The notes below the pieces were generated by a model, which was given only the letters and a program-made list of their open reading frames with translations, searched no databases and was not told the DNA's origin. Positions 1 through 7,948 of a DNA stretch of 64,000 nt are shown here, one piece after another. Source of the DNA: Methanococcoides vulcani. GTDB lineage: Archaea; Halobacteriota; Methanosarcinia; Methanosarcinales; Methanosarcinaceae. The first letter of the stretch is position 1, and the number at the start of each line of letters is the position of its first letter. Both the position numbers and the translations under genes were made by a program. The stretch is from the NCBI RefSeq assembly GCF_900111645.1, contig NZ_FOHQ01000001.1, positions 248,001 to 312,000 of the forward strand, written 5' to 3'.

Positions 1-15
1 CTCAAAGGTGAATAC

Positions 16-639
16 ATGAAAATAGAGAATATGTTCAATAATGAAAAAGGAACGTCCCCTGTCATCGGTGTAATGCTGATGGTAGTGGTGACCGTGATCC
101 TTGCAGCAGCTGTAAGTTCTTACAGCAGTGGTATGATTGAAACAACAGAAGCTGCTCCAATGGGAGTTTTCGATGTCACAATTGAAAAGGATGCAGCTCC
201 TGTTAGTGGTATGACACCTGTTTCTTACATGGAAATTAAACATGTTACAGGCGATTCTATGCAGACTAAGGACATAAAAATAATGACCATCGATGCAAAT
301 GGAACAGTTACCGAAATCCTTCCAAATGTTATTAATGCGGAGTATTACTATGTTTGGGGTGGTACTGTATATGATAAGACTGCTGGAATTCCTCACTGGA
401 ACAACCCGGCATATGGTTACTCTGGCTCTCCAGAAACAAATTTCGGAAATTACACGCTTAGGCCAGGTGTTACAATGAGTGCTGCTACATATGACAACTA
501 CGTCGCAGATCCAACTACACCTATGGATGTAATGTTCAGTGACTGGGAAAATGTAGAAGAAGGTGACTTCGTGAACGTCAAGATTGTACACATTCCTAGC
601 CAGAAGGTTATTTTCCAGACTAATGTCGAGGTGATCTGA
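16..639 (+). CDS. Archaeal type IV pilin 1
   Basis: Secreted pilin-like protein of 207 aa. A short charged leader (residues 1-12, ending NEKG) is followed by a hydrophobic segment beginning TSPVIGVMLMVVVTVIL, the class III signal layout cut by a prepilin peptidase after Gly12 (DUF1628-type archaeal pilin N domain). The hydrophobic stretch becomes the filament core and the Asn/Thr/Tyr-rich rest the exposed head. An AAGGTGA-like ribosome site lies just before the ATG. A second pilin follows after 1 bp, and the ATPase and platform genes lie downstream, so this is probably a structural subunit of a pilus. The surface role (adhesion or other) cannot be read from the sequence. Confidence 0.85.
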   Translation: MKIENMFNNEKGTSPVIGVMLMVVVTVILAAAVSSYSSGMIETTEAAPMGVFDVTIEKDAAPVSGMTPVSYMEIKHVTGDSMQTKDIKIMTIDANGTVTEILPNVINAEYYYVWGGTVYDKTAGIPHWNNPAYGYSGSPETNFGNYTLRPGVTMSAATYDNYVADPTTPMDVMFSDWENVEEGDFVNVKIVHIPSQKVIFQTNVEVI

Positions 640-640
640 A

Positions 641-1150
641 ATGAACTTTAAGAGGTTATTTTCAAACGAGAAAGGAGTAACACCTGTTATTGGGGTGATG
701 CTGATGATTGTCGTGACTGTAATTCTTGCTGCTGCTGTGAGTTCCTATGCAGGGAGCATTAAGACTCAGGAACTTCCTCCTCAGGCAACATTTGCAGTAT
801 CCGCCGACGCTTCTGATAACCTAATCTTCATTGAAGCTCTTGGAGGGGATAATGTGTATCAGGGTAATTTGAAAATAGAAATCGCATCTGGAGTTCCCTT
901 AATGTCGGGATATGCGAACATGTCAAATGTCGATTTCACACCAAATGTTGATTATCTGGGAGCCGGTGGCGTAGCTAAGCTTAGTGTAGAAGACTACAAT
1001 GATTGGTCAACTGGTGATAAAATTGGTATCAAGTTTACTGGTGATGATATCAAGCAGTCAGTTGCTATCGGTGATTCATTCAGGCTTACCCTGATTGACG
1101 CAGACTCAGGTCAGACAATTTTCTCTACGAATGTAGTCGTGGACCCATAA
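641..1150 (+). CDS. Archaeal type IV pilin 2
   Basis: 169-aa pilin whose first 45 residues closely copy those of the gene before it (FSNEKGVTPVIGVMLMIVV, predicted cut after Gly12), while the head domain is different and shorter. The start lies 1 bp after the upstream stop, so the two are co-translated. The pair looks like an old tandem duplication with a conserved filament core and diverged exposed surface. A hairpin plus T8 tract follows the stop, which would separate pilin expression from the assembly genes downstream. Confidence 0.85.
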   Translation: MNFKRLFSNEKGVTPVIGVMLMIVVTVILAAAVSSYAGSIKTQELPPQATFAVSADASDNLIFIEALGGDNVYQGNLKIEIASGVPLMSGYANMSNVDFTPNVDYLGAGGVAKLSVEDYNDWSTGDKIGIKFTGDDIKQSVAIGDSFRLTLIDADSGQTIFSTNVVVDP

Positions 1151-1174
1151 TCGGGTCCATCCTTCCTTTTTTTT
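1140..1174 (+). terminator. Hairpin plus oligo-T terminator after the pilins
   Basis: A 7-bp perfect stem (TGGACCC at 1140-1146 pairing with GGGTCCA at 1153-1159) overlaps the pilin stop codon, and a run of eight T follows at 1167-1174. It would let the two pilins be made in higher amounts than the assembly machinery. Confidence 0.7.
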
Positions 1175-1189
1175 AAAAACGTCAATAAG

Positions 1190-1198
1190 TATAAATAT
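1190..1198 (+). promoter_or_regulatory. TATA box for the pilus assembly operon
   Basis: TATAAATAT in a short AT-rich gap. An archaeal start site about 25 bp downstream would fall near 1219-1222, only a few bases before the ATG at 1226. No clear ribosome site precedes that ATG, so the message is probably almost leaderless. Confidence 0.6.
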
Positions 1199-1225
1199 CA
1201 AAAAACATTACTTCGGAAGATTATC

Positions 1226-2929
1226 ATGGCTGGGTTCAAGGACAGGATGAAGGCAATCTCTTCAGGTTTCAAGAAGAATAAAACGAGTTCTGATGATGGT
1301 GGATCATCGGGTAGTCTACGGTCTGTTTCTTCGAGGTTGCCATTTTTTTCAAAAGGTGGGAATGAGAGGCGGGTTTATGATCCTGATGTTGATGGGGATC
1401 TAGCGACTTTTCATTTACCTGATAACTGTGAACAGCTGGAAATGTACTGGACGGATGAGCCTTATTCGTTCGTATGTATTATTCGTGACCTGCGGGAACA
1501 TAACATAAGCTATCATGTGGTCGAGCCGAAATTGACTCAATTTGAGAAGCTTCTGCTCGAGGAGATATATATGATGCTTCAGGATGTCCTGAGCATCAAA
1601 GGTGTCTCGGACATCGATAATATGGATGTCCAGGAAAAATACCGTATCATCCGGGAACAGACCTTGGAGTTGCTGGATTACTACACGGAACTGGATGCAC
1701 AGTCCATAGAAAAGATATTCTACTACGTCAAGCGGAACTATGTGGAATATGATAGGATAAGTGCGATAATGCGTGATCCATATATCGAGGATATATTCTG
1801 TAACGGGCCACAGATCCCTGTCTTCGTGCACCACGCAGCATACGGTAACATTGACACTAACGTTGTCTTCGACAATGATGAGGTGCTTGATTCCTTTGTT
1901 ATGCGTATATCACAGCAAAGTTCCCGTTCCCTCTCCAAATCGACTCCAATACTGGATACTACCATGCGAGATGGTTCACGTATCAATATCACATTCGGTC
2001 ACGACATCAGTCCTAAAGGAAGCTCATTTTCTATACGACGGCAAAAGAAGGTGCCATTGACTCCTCTGGACCTTATCGCATGGGGAACATTCTCTTCTGA
2101 GGTTATGGCGCATTTCTGGCTTTACATGGAGAATGGAAAGAATATTCTCATGTGTGGTGGGACTGCTACTGGGAAGACCTCCGCATTGAATGCTATCTGT
2201 ATGTTCATACCTTCAAGTACCCGTATTGTTACACTTGAAGACACACGTGAGGTCCAGCTACCTCATGTGAACTGGATCCCCACCGTCACAAGGGAGAGCT
2301 TCAACCGTGATGAAGTGGGAAGTATTGAACTTGAAGACCTGCTAAAATCCTCCCTCAGGCAACGTCCTGATTACCTCCTTGTGGGGGAGGTGAGGGGCCG
2401 CGAAGCACAGATCCTGTTCCAGGCCATGAATGCCGGGCATGCCACATGCAGCACATTCCACGCTGGAACAGCAACTGAGGTCATCAACAGGTTCACCAAT
2501 GCTCCAATTGATGTCCCATCTGCCATGTTCTCTGCTCTGGACGTAATTTGCATGCTACATAACTCCTATAATATGGGTGTGGTAAAACGAAAGGTAATTC
2601 AGGTCGCAGAGGTCATGGGTCTTGATTCCGACGGTGTTATTCTAAAAGACTGTTTTCTATGGGACTCGAAGATAGATGGCCTTGCCAACCATGGTTCTGC
2701 TATCCTTACGGACATTCGTCATAGGCGCGGATGGTCTGAAGATGAATTGCAGGATGAACTTGACAGAAGACGCCTGGCATTGGAAACCCTGATAGATATG
2801 GGTGTCCGTGACTACTATGATATTGTCGAATGGATTAATAACTATTACAAAGACCCCATGAAAGTGATGGTCCCACTGACATTGCACAAAATGTCGCAAA
2901 AAGGATCTAGCTTAGTGGAAGATGCATGA
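1226..2929 (+). CDS. Type II/IV secretion system ATPase (TadA/GspE-like), pilus assembly
   Basis: 567-aa motor ATPase that would power pilin insertion from the cytoplasmic side. A basic, Ser/Gly-rich tail (residues 1-50) is followed by a GspE N domain. The Walker A loop (GGTATGKT) sits near residues 311-318, the Asp-box region LEDTREVQLPH shortly after, and the Walker B-like LLVGEVRGRE near residue 382 with the His-box AGHATCSTFHAG. All key ATPase motifs are present. A TATA box precedes it and the membrane platform gene starts 15 bp downstream. It is a pilus or secretion ATPase; there are no archaellum genes in the window, so an archaellum role is unlikely. Confidence 0.92.
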   Translation: MAGFKDRMKAISSGFKKNKTSSDDGGSSGSLRSVSSRLPFFSKGGNERRVYDPDVDGDLATFHLPDNCEQLEMYWTDEPYSFVCIIRDLREHNISYHVVEPKLTQFEKLLLEEIYMMLQDVLSIKGVSDIDNMDVQEKYRIIREQTLELLDYYTELDAQSIEKIFYYVKRNYVEYDRISAIMRDPYIEDIFCNGPQIPVFVHHAAYGNIDTNVVFDNDEVLDSFVMRISQQSSRSLSKSTPILDTTMRDGSRINITFGHDISPKGSSFSIRRQKKVPLTPLDLIAWGTFSSEVMAHFWLYMENGKNILMCGGTATGKTSALNAICMFIPSSTRIVTLEDTREVQLPHVNWIPTVTRESFNRDEVGSIELEDLLKSSLRQRPDYLLVGEVRGREAQILFQAMNAGHATCSTFHAGTATEVINRFTNAPIDVPSAMFSALDVICMLHNSYNMGVVKRKVIQVAEVMGLDSDGVILKDCFLWDSKIDGLANHGSAILTDIRHRRGWSEDELQDELDRRRLALETLIDMGVRDYYDIVEWINNYYKDPMKVMVPLTLHKMSQKGSSLVEDA

Positions 2930-2944
2930 AAGGGGGTAGAGAGT

Positions 2945-4753
2945 TTGAAGTTTATCAGGGATTATGCAAGAAAACATCCTGAGAAGTACACTGAACTTCG
3001 AAAGAACCTCAAAAGTGCGCGGATGGATATATACTATGATGAGCACGTTGAGAAGGCTTTCCTGAATGCCGTAGGTATCATGGTTCTTACGCCTGTAATA
3101 ATGTACCTGATACCTTATGTGGGGAAATTACCTGCTTTTTCAGTTCTATCGCTTCTGGATCATGTTCTGTCTTATCCCCTTGTTTATTTGATCGTTCCAC
3201 TAATAACTGGATATGTTACATATTCTCTTTATATATACTCTCCAAAGTTCAAAGCCTCCTCCCGTAAGACCAATATCGACTTAATGTTACCTCATGTCGC
3301 CTCCTTTTGCTATGGTATGAGCAAAGGGGGTAGTACTGTCTATGATATTTTCAAGGAACTATCTGGCAAGGTTCACATATACGGGGAGGTAGCTATCGAG
3401 GCCGGATATATTGTAAGGGATGTGGAAATGCTGGGCAGTGATCTGATCACAGCTATGAGGGAAACCTCTCGCACAACACCATCTCCGACATTCAGAGAAT
3501 TCCTGGTAAACCTGGCACCTATGGCAGAAGGTGGAACTAACATACATGAATTTTTTGCCGTCAAGATGGACCAGTACTTTGATCATGCTAAAAAAACACA
3601 GGAACTTTTCATAAAAACACTTGAACTGATATGTGAAGTTTACGTAGTAGCTTTCGTAGCAGTTCCTATCTTCCTGCTTATCACTCTTATCACAATCGGA
3701 ATGCTGAATGCATCACAATCCCCATTCCTCTATCAGATGCTGTATATTGGTCTGCCTGTCGGGTCTATTGCATTGCTCGTGATAATTGATGCTATTTCTC
3801 CCAAAGAAGATCTTGGAATGAAATATCGTACACAGCATGTTCTCAAAAAGAGCTTCTCTATTACAGAGGAAGAAATGCCATATCACGAATTCAAAAAAAT
3901 GGTAAATGGATACGAAAAGAAAAAACGACTCAAGAGCATTACCAGAATATTGAAAAATCCATTTGCACCTATGGTAGAACAACCGCTTTATGCTTTGATC
4001 ATAGGTGTGCCATTGATGCTCCTTCCTTTTTACCTGTTGGACGAAGCATTTGATAAACAGGCAATGCTATCAATAGTGCTTGTGCTTTTACCAACTTCAG
4101 CGGCGTTTGAATATAAGCTCAGACGCCTCTCAAAGATGGAGAAGTCCATTCCCGATTTCCTTCGTCGTCTTGCTGAGGTCAATGAAATCGGGCTTACTAT
4201 AAAGGATGCAATAGGCATGATCCTTAGATCCGATATCGGTATCCTTTCTACAGAGGTCAAGCGCATCTGGTTGGATCTTGAATGGGGAACTGAAATGAAA
4301 GAAGCCCTCGTAAGATTCGAGAATCGCGTGGGAACTCCTGCTCTAAGACGTGCAGTCACACTTATAGTCAAAGCCAGTGAAGTCAATAATAGTACAAAGG
4401 ATGTGCTCTTAATAGCTGCTGAAGACGCTGAGAACATGATGTCCATGCGTGCAATGCGGTTTGAGACGAGTTTTATCTACCTGTCAACCGTATATATCGC
4501 ATTTGGTACTTTTCTCTATGTTTGCTATTCTATTTCCATGGAATTCCTGCCATCGGTTGTCAGCATGGGTGAATCCCTCATGAATGTTGAAGAGGTTGTC
4601 TCCACAATGTTCCTGACATGCGGTGTACTGGGCTTCTTTGCAGGTCTTGTTACAGGGCAGATGGCTGAGGGGCGTATAATGTCGGGTCTGAAGCACTCTA
4701 TTATCTGTTTACTGCTCACCTATGCAACGTTTACATTGTTAATGAATTACTGA
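2945..4753 (+). CDS. TadC-like membrane platform protein with two T2SSF domains
   Basis: 602-aa inner-membrane platform partner of the ATPase upstream. Hydrophobic segments cluster near residues 40-100, 220-280, 340-385 and 510-600. Each half carries a cytoplasmic T2SSF-like helical domain (about residues 110-220 and 400-510), so the protein is an internal duplication of the single-domain bacterial TadC/GspF type, as in other archaeal pilus systems. The start is TTG, supported by AGGGGGT at 2931-2937 with 7-nt spacing. The next gene begins 10 bp after its stop. Confidence 0.88.
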   Translation: MKFIRDYARKHPEKYTELRKNLKSARMDIYYDEHVEKAFLNAVGIMVLTPVIMYLIPYVGKLPAFSVLSLLDHVLSYPLVYLIVPLITGYVTYSLYIYSPKFKASSRKTNIDLMLPHVASFCYGMSKGGSTVYDIFKELSGKVHIYGEVAIEAGYIVRDVEMLGSDLITAMRETSRTTPSPTFREFLVNLAPMAEGGTNIHEFFAVKMDQYFDHAKKTQELFIKTLELICEVYVVAFVAVPIFLLITLITIGMLNASQSPFLYQMLYIGLPVGSIALLVIIDAISPKEDLGMKYRTQHVLKKSFSITEEEMPYHEFKKMVNGYEKKKRLKSITRILKNPFAPMVEQPLYALIIGVPLMLLPFYLLDEAFDKQAMLSIVLVLLPTSAAFEYKLRRLSKMEKSIPDFLRRLAEVNEIGLTIKDAIGMILRSDIGILSTEVKRIWLDLEWGTEMKEALVRFENRVGTPALRRAVTLIVKASEVNNSTKDVLLIAAEDAENMMSMRAMRFETSFIYLSTVYIAFGTFLYVCYSISMEFLPSVVSMGESLMNVEEVVSTMFLTCGVLGFFAGLVTGQMAEGRIMSGLKHSIICLLLTYATFTLLMNY

Positions 4754-4763
4754 GGTAGTATAC

Positions 4764-5189
4764 ATGGTCTCTGAAATAATTGGTGAAATGCTTAAGCTTT
4801 CGATAATGGTAGTACTTGTAACACTCTTCTCTATCGGTGTTTTCGAGATGCTTCCCGAGGAGCGTGTACCCTACGTAGAGATCGAGATAATCAACGTGAA
4901 CGGCTCAAGCCTTGACATCTCGCATGTGGGTGGTGATGTGCTAAAGGCTAATGAGATCTCAATTCATATAAAAAATGCAAGTGGTTCGTTCATCTATGAA
5001 CTTCCTGATAATAATACTATCTGGATGTATAATAGTACGACAAGAGTGCCAGACCCGGACCAGAAGATACCGATATGGAAGTTTCCTGAAAGGATCCATG
5101 TTAATTCTGATGTTATGAACATCACCGAAGTATCTGTAGTGCACCGCCGTGCAGTACTTGCCACTTCCGAGGTGAGTTCGAATGCATAA
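4764..5189 (+). CDS. Pilin-like membrane-anchored protein, 141 aa
   Basis: One N-terminal hydrophobic segment (about residues 8-28) then an extracellular beta-rich head. The segment VNGSSLDISHVGGDVLKANE resembles the conserved HxGGD region of archaeal type IV pilin head domains, but the N-terminus lacks the usual charged leader ending in Gly, so processing as a pilin is uncertain. GAGGT precedes the ATG. It sits between the platform gene and another pilin-like gene, overlapping the latter by 8 bp. Probably a minor or pseudo-pilin of the same machine. Confidence 0.6.
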   Translation: MVSEIIGEMLKLSIMVVLVTLFSIGVFEMLPEERVPYVEIEIINVNGSSLDISHVGGDVLKANEISIHIKNASGSFIYELPDNNTIWMYNSTTRVPDPDQKIPIWKFPERIHVNSDVMNITEVSVVHRRAVLATSEVSSNA

Positions 5190-6381
5190 TGGTCTTTCTA
5201 TTGATGATCGTGCTGTATCCACAGTCATCGGTGCCATATTGGTACTTGCTGTGCTCACCACTTTTTTGACAGCTCTTCAAGCTTATTATATTCCTTCTCT
5301 TGCTGCGGATCATGAAGTGCAGCATATGCAGGATGTGAAACGAAGTTTTAGTGAAATATCTTCCATAGCAGTATCTGAATCATCTGTAGATATGATAAGC
5401 CTTCCTCTTGGTGACGGTGGGCTTCCTCTATTATCTTCCCTTTCGTCAAGCGGAACTCTCACAATGGATCCGGATGCTGGATGGACAGAGGTTATGTTGA
5501 CAAATGTTTCCCGGAAAAAGGAAAAGATATACCTTGATGGCAATCCAAAAACGATCGTTAACGTGTTATCAGTTTCTGATCTGGTCCTTGAATCTGATAA
5601 TACGGGACAATATTCGGTTACAATAAGTCCTGATAACAGCACTAACGACACGATCGAAGTTCAGGTTGGATCGGTTGATACTGTAAACGTTACTTTACAT
5701 AAGAATTCCACATTCCCTACGTCAAAACTAATATCTGCTGCGACATCTCCTCCGGGTAGTAATGTTGTTCTGGACCTATTGAATCCTGCATTTGGCTTTA
5801 AATATATGCTTGAAGATGCCGAAAATACAGGTCCATTCACACTTACATTTGATGGTCCTGCCTCAGGTATGTTCCATGTATTCTATGAAAAACCGGCTTA
5901 TACTTTGCAAGACCGGGGGTCATCGGTCGGGAACGTATCACTCAATTTCTCTGCAGGATATTTCAGGTACAGGGCAAGCAATAATTTCTGGATAGATCAG
6001 GAACTTATCTTTGAGAATGGTGCTTTGATAATTGGTCAGGGTGGTTGTTCTGCGGTCCGTTCTAACCCTTTCATCAAACTGGATGAAGATGGTAGTGTAC
6101 TCACATTATGGTTCTTTGACCTGGTCGGAGAAAAAGAAAGTGTTAGTGGTAACGGTATGGCTACTGTTACAATGGAGTCTAAAAATCATCGTGAATTGAT
6201 CTATCCTTATGTGGAGAACACCAGTATAACTATGCATTCCTATGCTCCTGATGCTTTTGAGACTTATATGTATGACCTTTCCGGAGGGAACATATACAGA
6301 AACAATGACACGATTACAGCATGGTTTGAGAACAAGACGGTAAGGATAATTCAATCGGATATGTCGATAAGCTTTGTATAA
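5182..6381 (+). CDS. Large pilin-like secreted protein (DUF7289-like), 399 aa
   Basis: Starts with a short leader and a pilin-type hydrophobic segment (DDRAVSTVIGAILVLAVL, about residues 8-35), like haloarchaeal DUF7289 proteins, followed by about 360 residues of Ser/Thr/Asn-rich beta sequence. This is roughly twice the size of the two major pilins. It overlaps the previous gene by 8 bp and has a strong GAGGTGAG ribosome site inside that gene's end. Position at the end of the operon and size suggest a minor pilin or tip adhesin, which is inference. No catalytic motif is visible. Confidence 0.6.
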   Translation: MHNGLSIDDRAVSTVIGAILVLAVLTTFLTALQAYYIPSLAADHEVQHMQDVKRSFSEISSIAVSESSVDMISLPLGDGGLPLLSSLSSSGTLTMDPDAGWTEVMLTNVSRKKEKIYLDGNPKTIVNVLSVSDLVLESDNTGQYSVTISPDNSTNDTIEVQVGSVDTVNVTLHKNSTFPTSKLISAATSPPGSNVVLDLLNPAFGFKYMLEDAENTGPFTLTFDGPASGMFHVFYEKPAYTLQDRGSSVGNVSLNFSAGYFRYRASNNFWIDQELIFENGALIIGQGGCSAVRSNPFIKLDEDGSVLTLWFFDLVGEKESVSGNGMATVTMESKNHRELIYPYVENTSITMHSYAPDAFETYMYDLSGGNIYRNNDTITAWFENKTVRIIQSDMSISFV

Positions 6382-6542
6382 TTTATTATCCCATTATGGC
6401 AGGATAGGTTTGTTCATGTCAAAAATAAAAGGTATCGTTTGCACATTTGGGGAAATTGGGAATCATATGTTCAGATACTTTAGTGTTCAGTTTAAAGGAA
6501 AAAATACATGAAATATTATTATGAAATAGAGGAGTTGACCAT

Positions 6543-7268
6543 ATGATAGGTGTATCATCCTTTGCTTTTCACGAGCTTCCACTTTCGGAAGCACTGGAGA
6601 AAATTGAACCGATAGCAGATTGTGCAGAGATCTTCTCTGAAGGATCGCATGACCTCTTTCGTGAGGAAGAACTGGCGTTTTCCTATGATCTGAAGTATAC
6701 TGTCCATGCACCAAGCACTGATATGAATCTGTCCAGCCTGAGGGAACCTATCCGGCTTGCAGCTATCAATTTGGTCGAAGAGATGGCTGACATATGCAAT
6801 GAGCTGGATTCCGATGTTCTGGTGGTTCATCCCGGATATTTTTCCTATCCTGTGGATATGATGCATGCACAGACGTCATTTGAGAGTTCAATTGTTGACC
6901 TTGAGAGGATATCAAGAGATACAGGTGTCAGGATGTGTATTGAGAACATGCCAAAATGGGACTGTTTTTTGCTCAGGCACCCCGAGCTTGATCTTGGAGG
7001 GAATGGTTTTACTCTTGATGTTGGGCATGCGAACACATTGGGGAACCTTAATGATTTCCTGGAAATGGGGGACTCGATCTCGCATTTTCACTTGCACGAT
7101 AATAATGGGGAAATCGATGACCATTTCTTTATTGGTGGAGGAAATATTGATTTTCCATCATTTTCCGGTTTGCTTAACAAAAGTAAAGCAACTAAGATCA
7201 TCGAAAATAAGTGTGAAGAGGATGTTCTCAAAAGTCTGGAAGCCCTTCATAGAATGAGTATTAAATAA
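6543..7268 (+). CDS. Sugar-phosphate isomerase/AP-endonuclease-2-like TIM-barrel protein
   Basis: 241-aa single-domain protein of the xylose isomerase-like TIM-barrel family (PF01261), which includes endonuclease IV and sugar isomerases/epimerases. Metal-ligand-type motifs along the barrel strands are visible: TVHAPS, LVVHPGY, CIENMP, LDVGHAN, HFHLHDNNGEID and the late IIENK. GAGGAG lies 8 nt before the ATG. It is shorter than endonuclease IV (about 280 aa), and its substrate cannot be read from the sequence. Its place beside a repair-like operon makes a nucleic-acid role thinkable but unproven. Confidence 0.8.
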   Translation: MIGVSSFAFHELPLSEALEKIEPIADCAEIFSEGSHDLFREEELAFSYDLKYTVHAPSTDMNLSSLREPIRLAAINLVEEMADICNELDSDVLVVHPGYFSYPVDMMHAQTSFESSIVDLERISRDTGVRMCIENMPKWDCFLLRHPELDLGGNGFTLDVGHANTLGNLNDFLEMGDSISHFHLHDNNGEIDDHFFIGGGNIDFPSFSGLLNKSKATKIIENKCEEDVLKSLEALHRMSIK

Positions 7269-7326
7269 ATCTGCATTCTCACTGAATTATACAATTAGGC
7301 TACCCGTTAACACTGTAAACAAAGAC

Positions 7327-7334
7327 TTATATAT
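7327..7334 (+). promoter_or_regulatory. TATA box, leaderless promoter of the ArsR-type regulator
   Basis: TTATATAT centred about 25 bp before the ATG at 7356. There is no ribosome site before that ATG, which fits a leaderless transcript starting at or next to the start codon. Confidence 0.6.
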
Positions 7335-7355
7335 CATGAAGTTACCTTTTTACTT

Positions 7356-7871
7356 ATGAGTCAGTTAGATAATAAAGTATTCCATGCCCTGGGAAGCGAT
7401 ACACGTGTCCGGATGCTTGAATTGCTTGATGAAGGGGAGAAGCACATATCTGAACTTGCTAGGCTGTTGGGTATTTCCGTACCTGTGGCTGCAAAACACG
7501 TTAAGATATTAGAAGAGGCTGACCTTGTTGAGCGAAAGATCTTCGGGAAAACACATGTGTTGAAGCCGAACAGGGAAAATATCTATCTCGCTATGAATGT
7601 GTTCGCACCTACAAAATCAATAGAGGTAGAAAAAGGTACAACGTTACTTGACGCTCTTCGAGGGGTTGCGGCTATCAAGGTCCAGAAAAAAGGCGACAGG
7701 GAAGTTATCGTTTCAACCGATGGCGAAGAAGGTCTTTATGTCTATGAGATAAACGGCGAGTTCTCGGAAAAATCCGTTCAGAACTGTGTTCTTGATGAAG
7801 ATACGACAATAGAATGGAAGAAGCTGGAGCCTGTCACAAAGATCAAGCTTGACATACATGTGAAGGAATGA
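7356..7871 (+). CDS. ArsR-type HTH regulator with a DUF4430-like C-terminal domain
   Basis: 171 aa. Residues 5-75 form a winged helix-turn-helix of the ArsR type (FHALGSDTRVRMLELL, then ISELARLLGISVPVAAKHVK). No ArsR metal-binding cysteines are present. Residues about 88-165 resemble DUF4430 (EKGTTLLDALRG, YEINGEF, LDEDTTIEW), a fold better known from extracellular ligand-binding proteins, which could act here as a ligand sensor. The stop overlaps a possible start of the radical SAM gene (ATGA at 7868-7871), so it is likely the operon's own regulator. Confidence 0.75.
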   Translation: MSQLDNKVFHALGSDTRVRMLELLDEGEKHISELARLLGISVPVAAKHVKILEEADLVERKIFGKTHVLKPNRENIYLAMNVFAPTKSIEVEKGTTLLDALRGVAAIKVQKKGDREVIVSTDGEEGLYVYEINGEFSEKSVQNCVLDEDTTIEWKKLEPVTKIKLDIHVKE

Positions 7872-7918
7872 TCTTCTCTTTTTTTGGAAATAATACTTTC
7901 ACTCCGCTTGGCTGGCGA

Positions 7919-7926
7919 TTATATAG
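7919..7926 (+). promoter_or_regulatory. Possible internal TATA box for the radical SAM gene
   Basis: TTATATAG lies about 26 bp before the ATG at 7949. That ATG is the start favoured by comparison with the usual N-terminus of the radical SAM family. A leaderless internal transcript is therefore possible. The box lies inside the longer reading of the gene, so it could also be chance. Confidence 0.35.
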
Positions 7927-7948
7927 CTACGCTGCAATCTATCAATTG

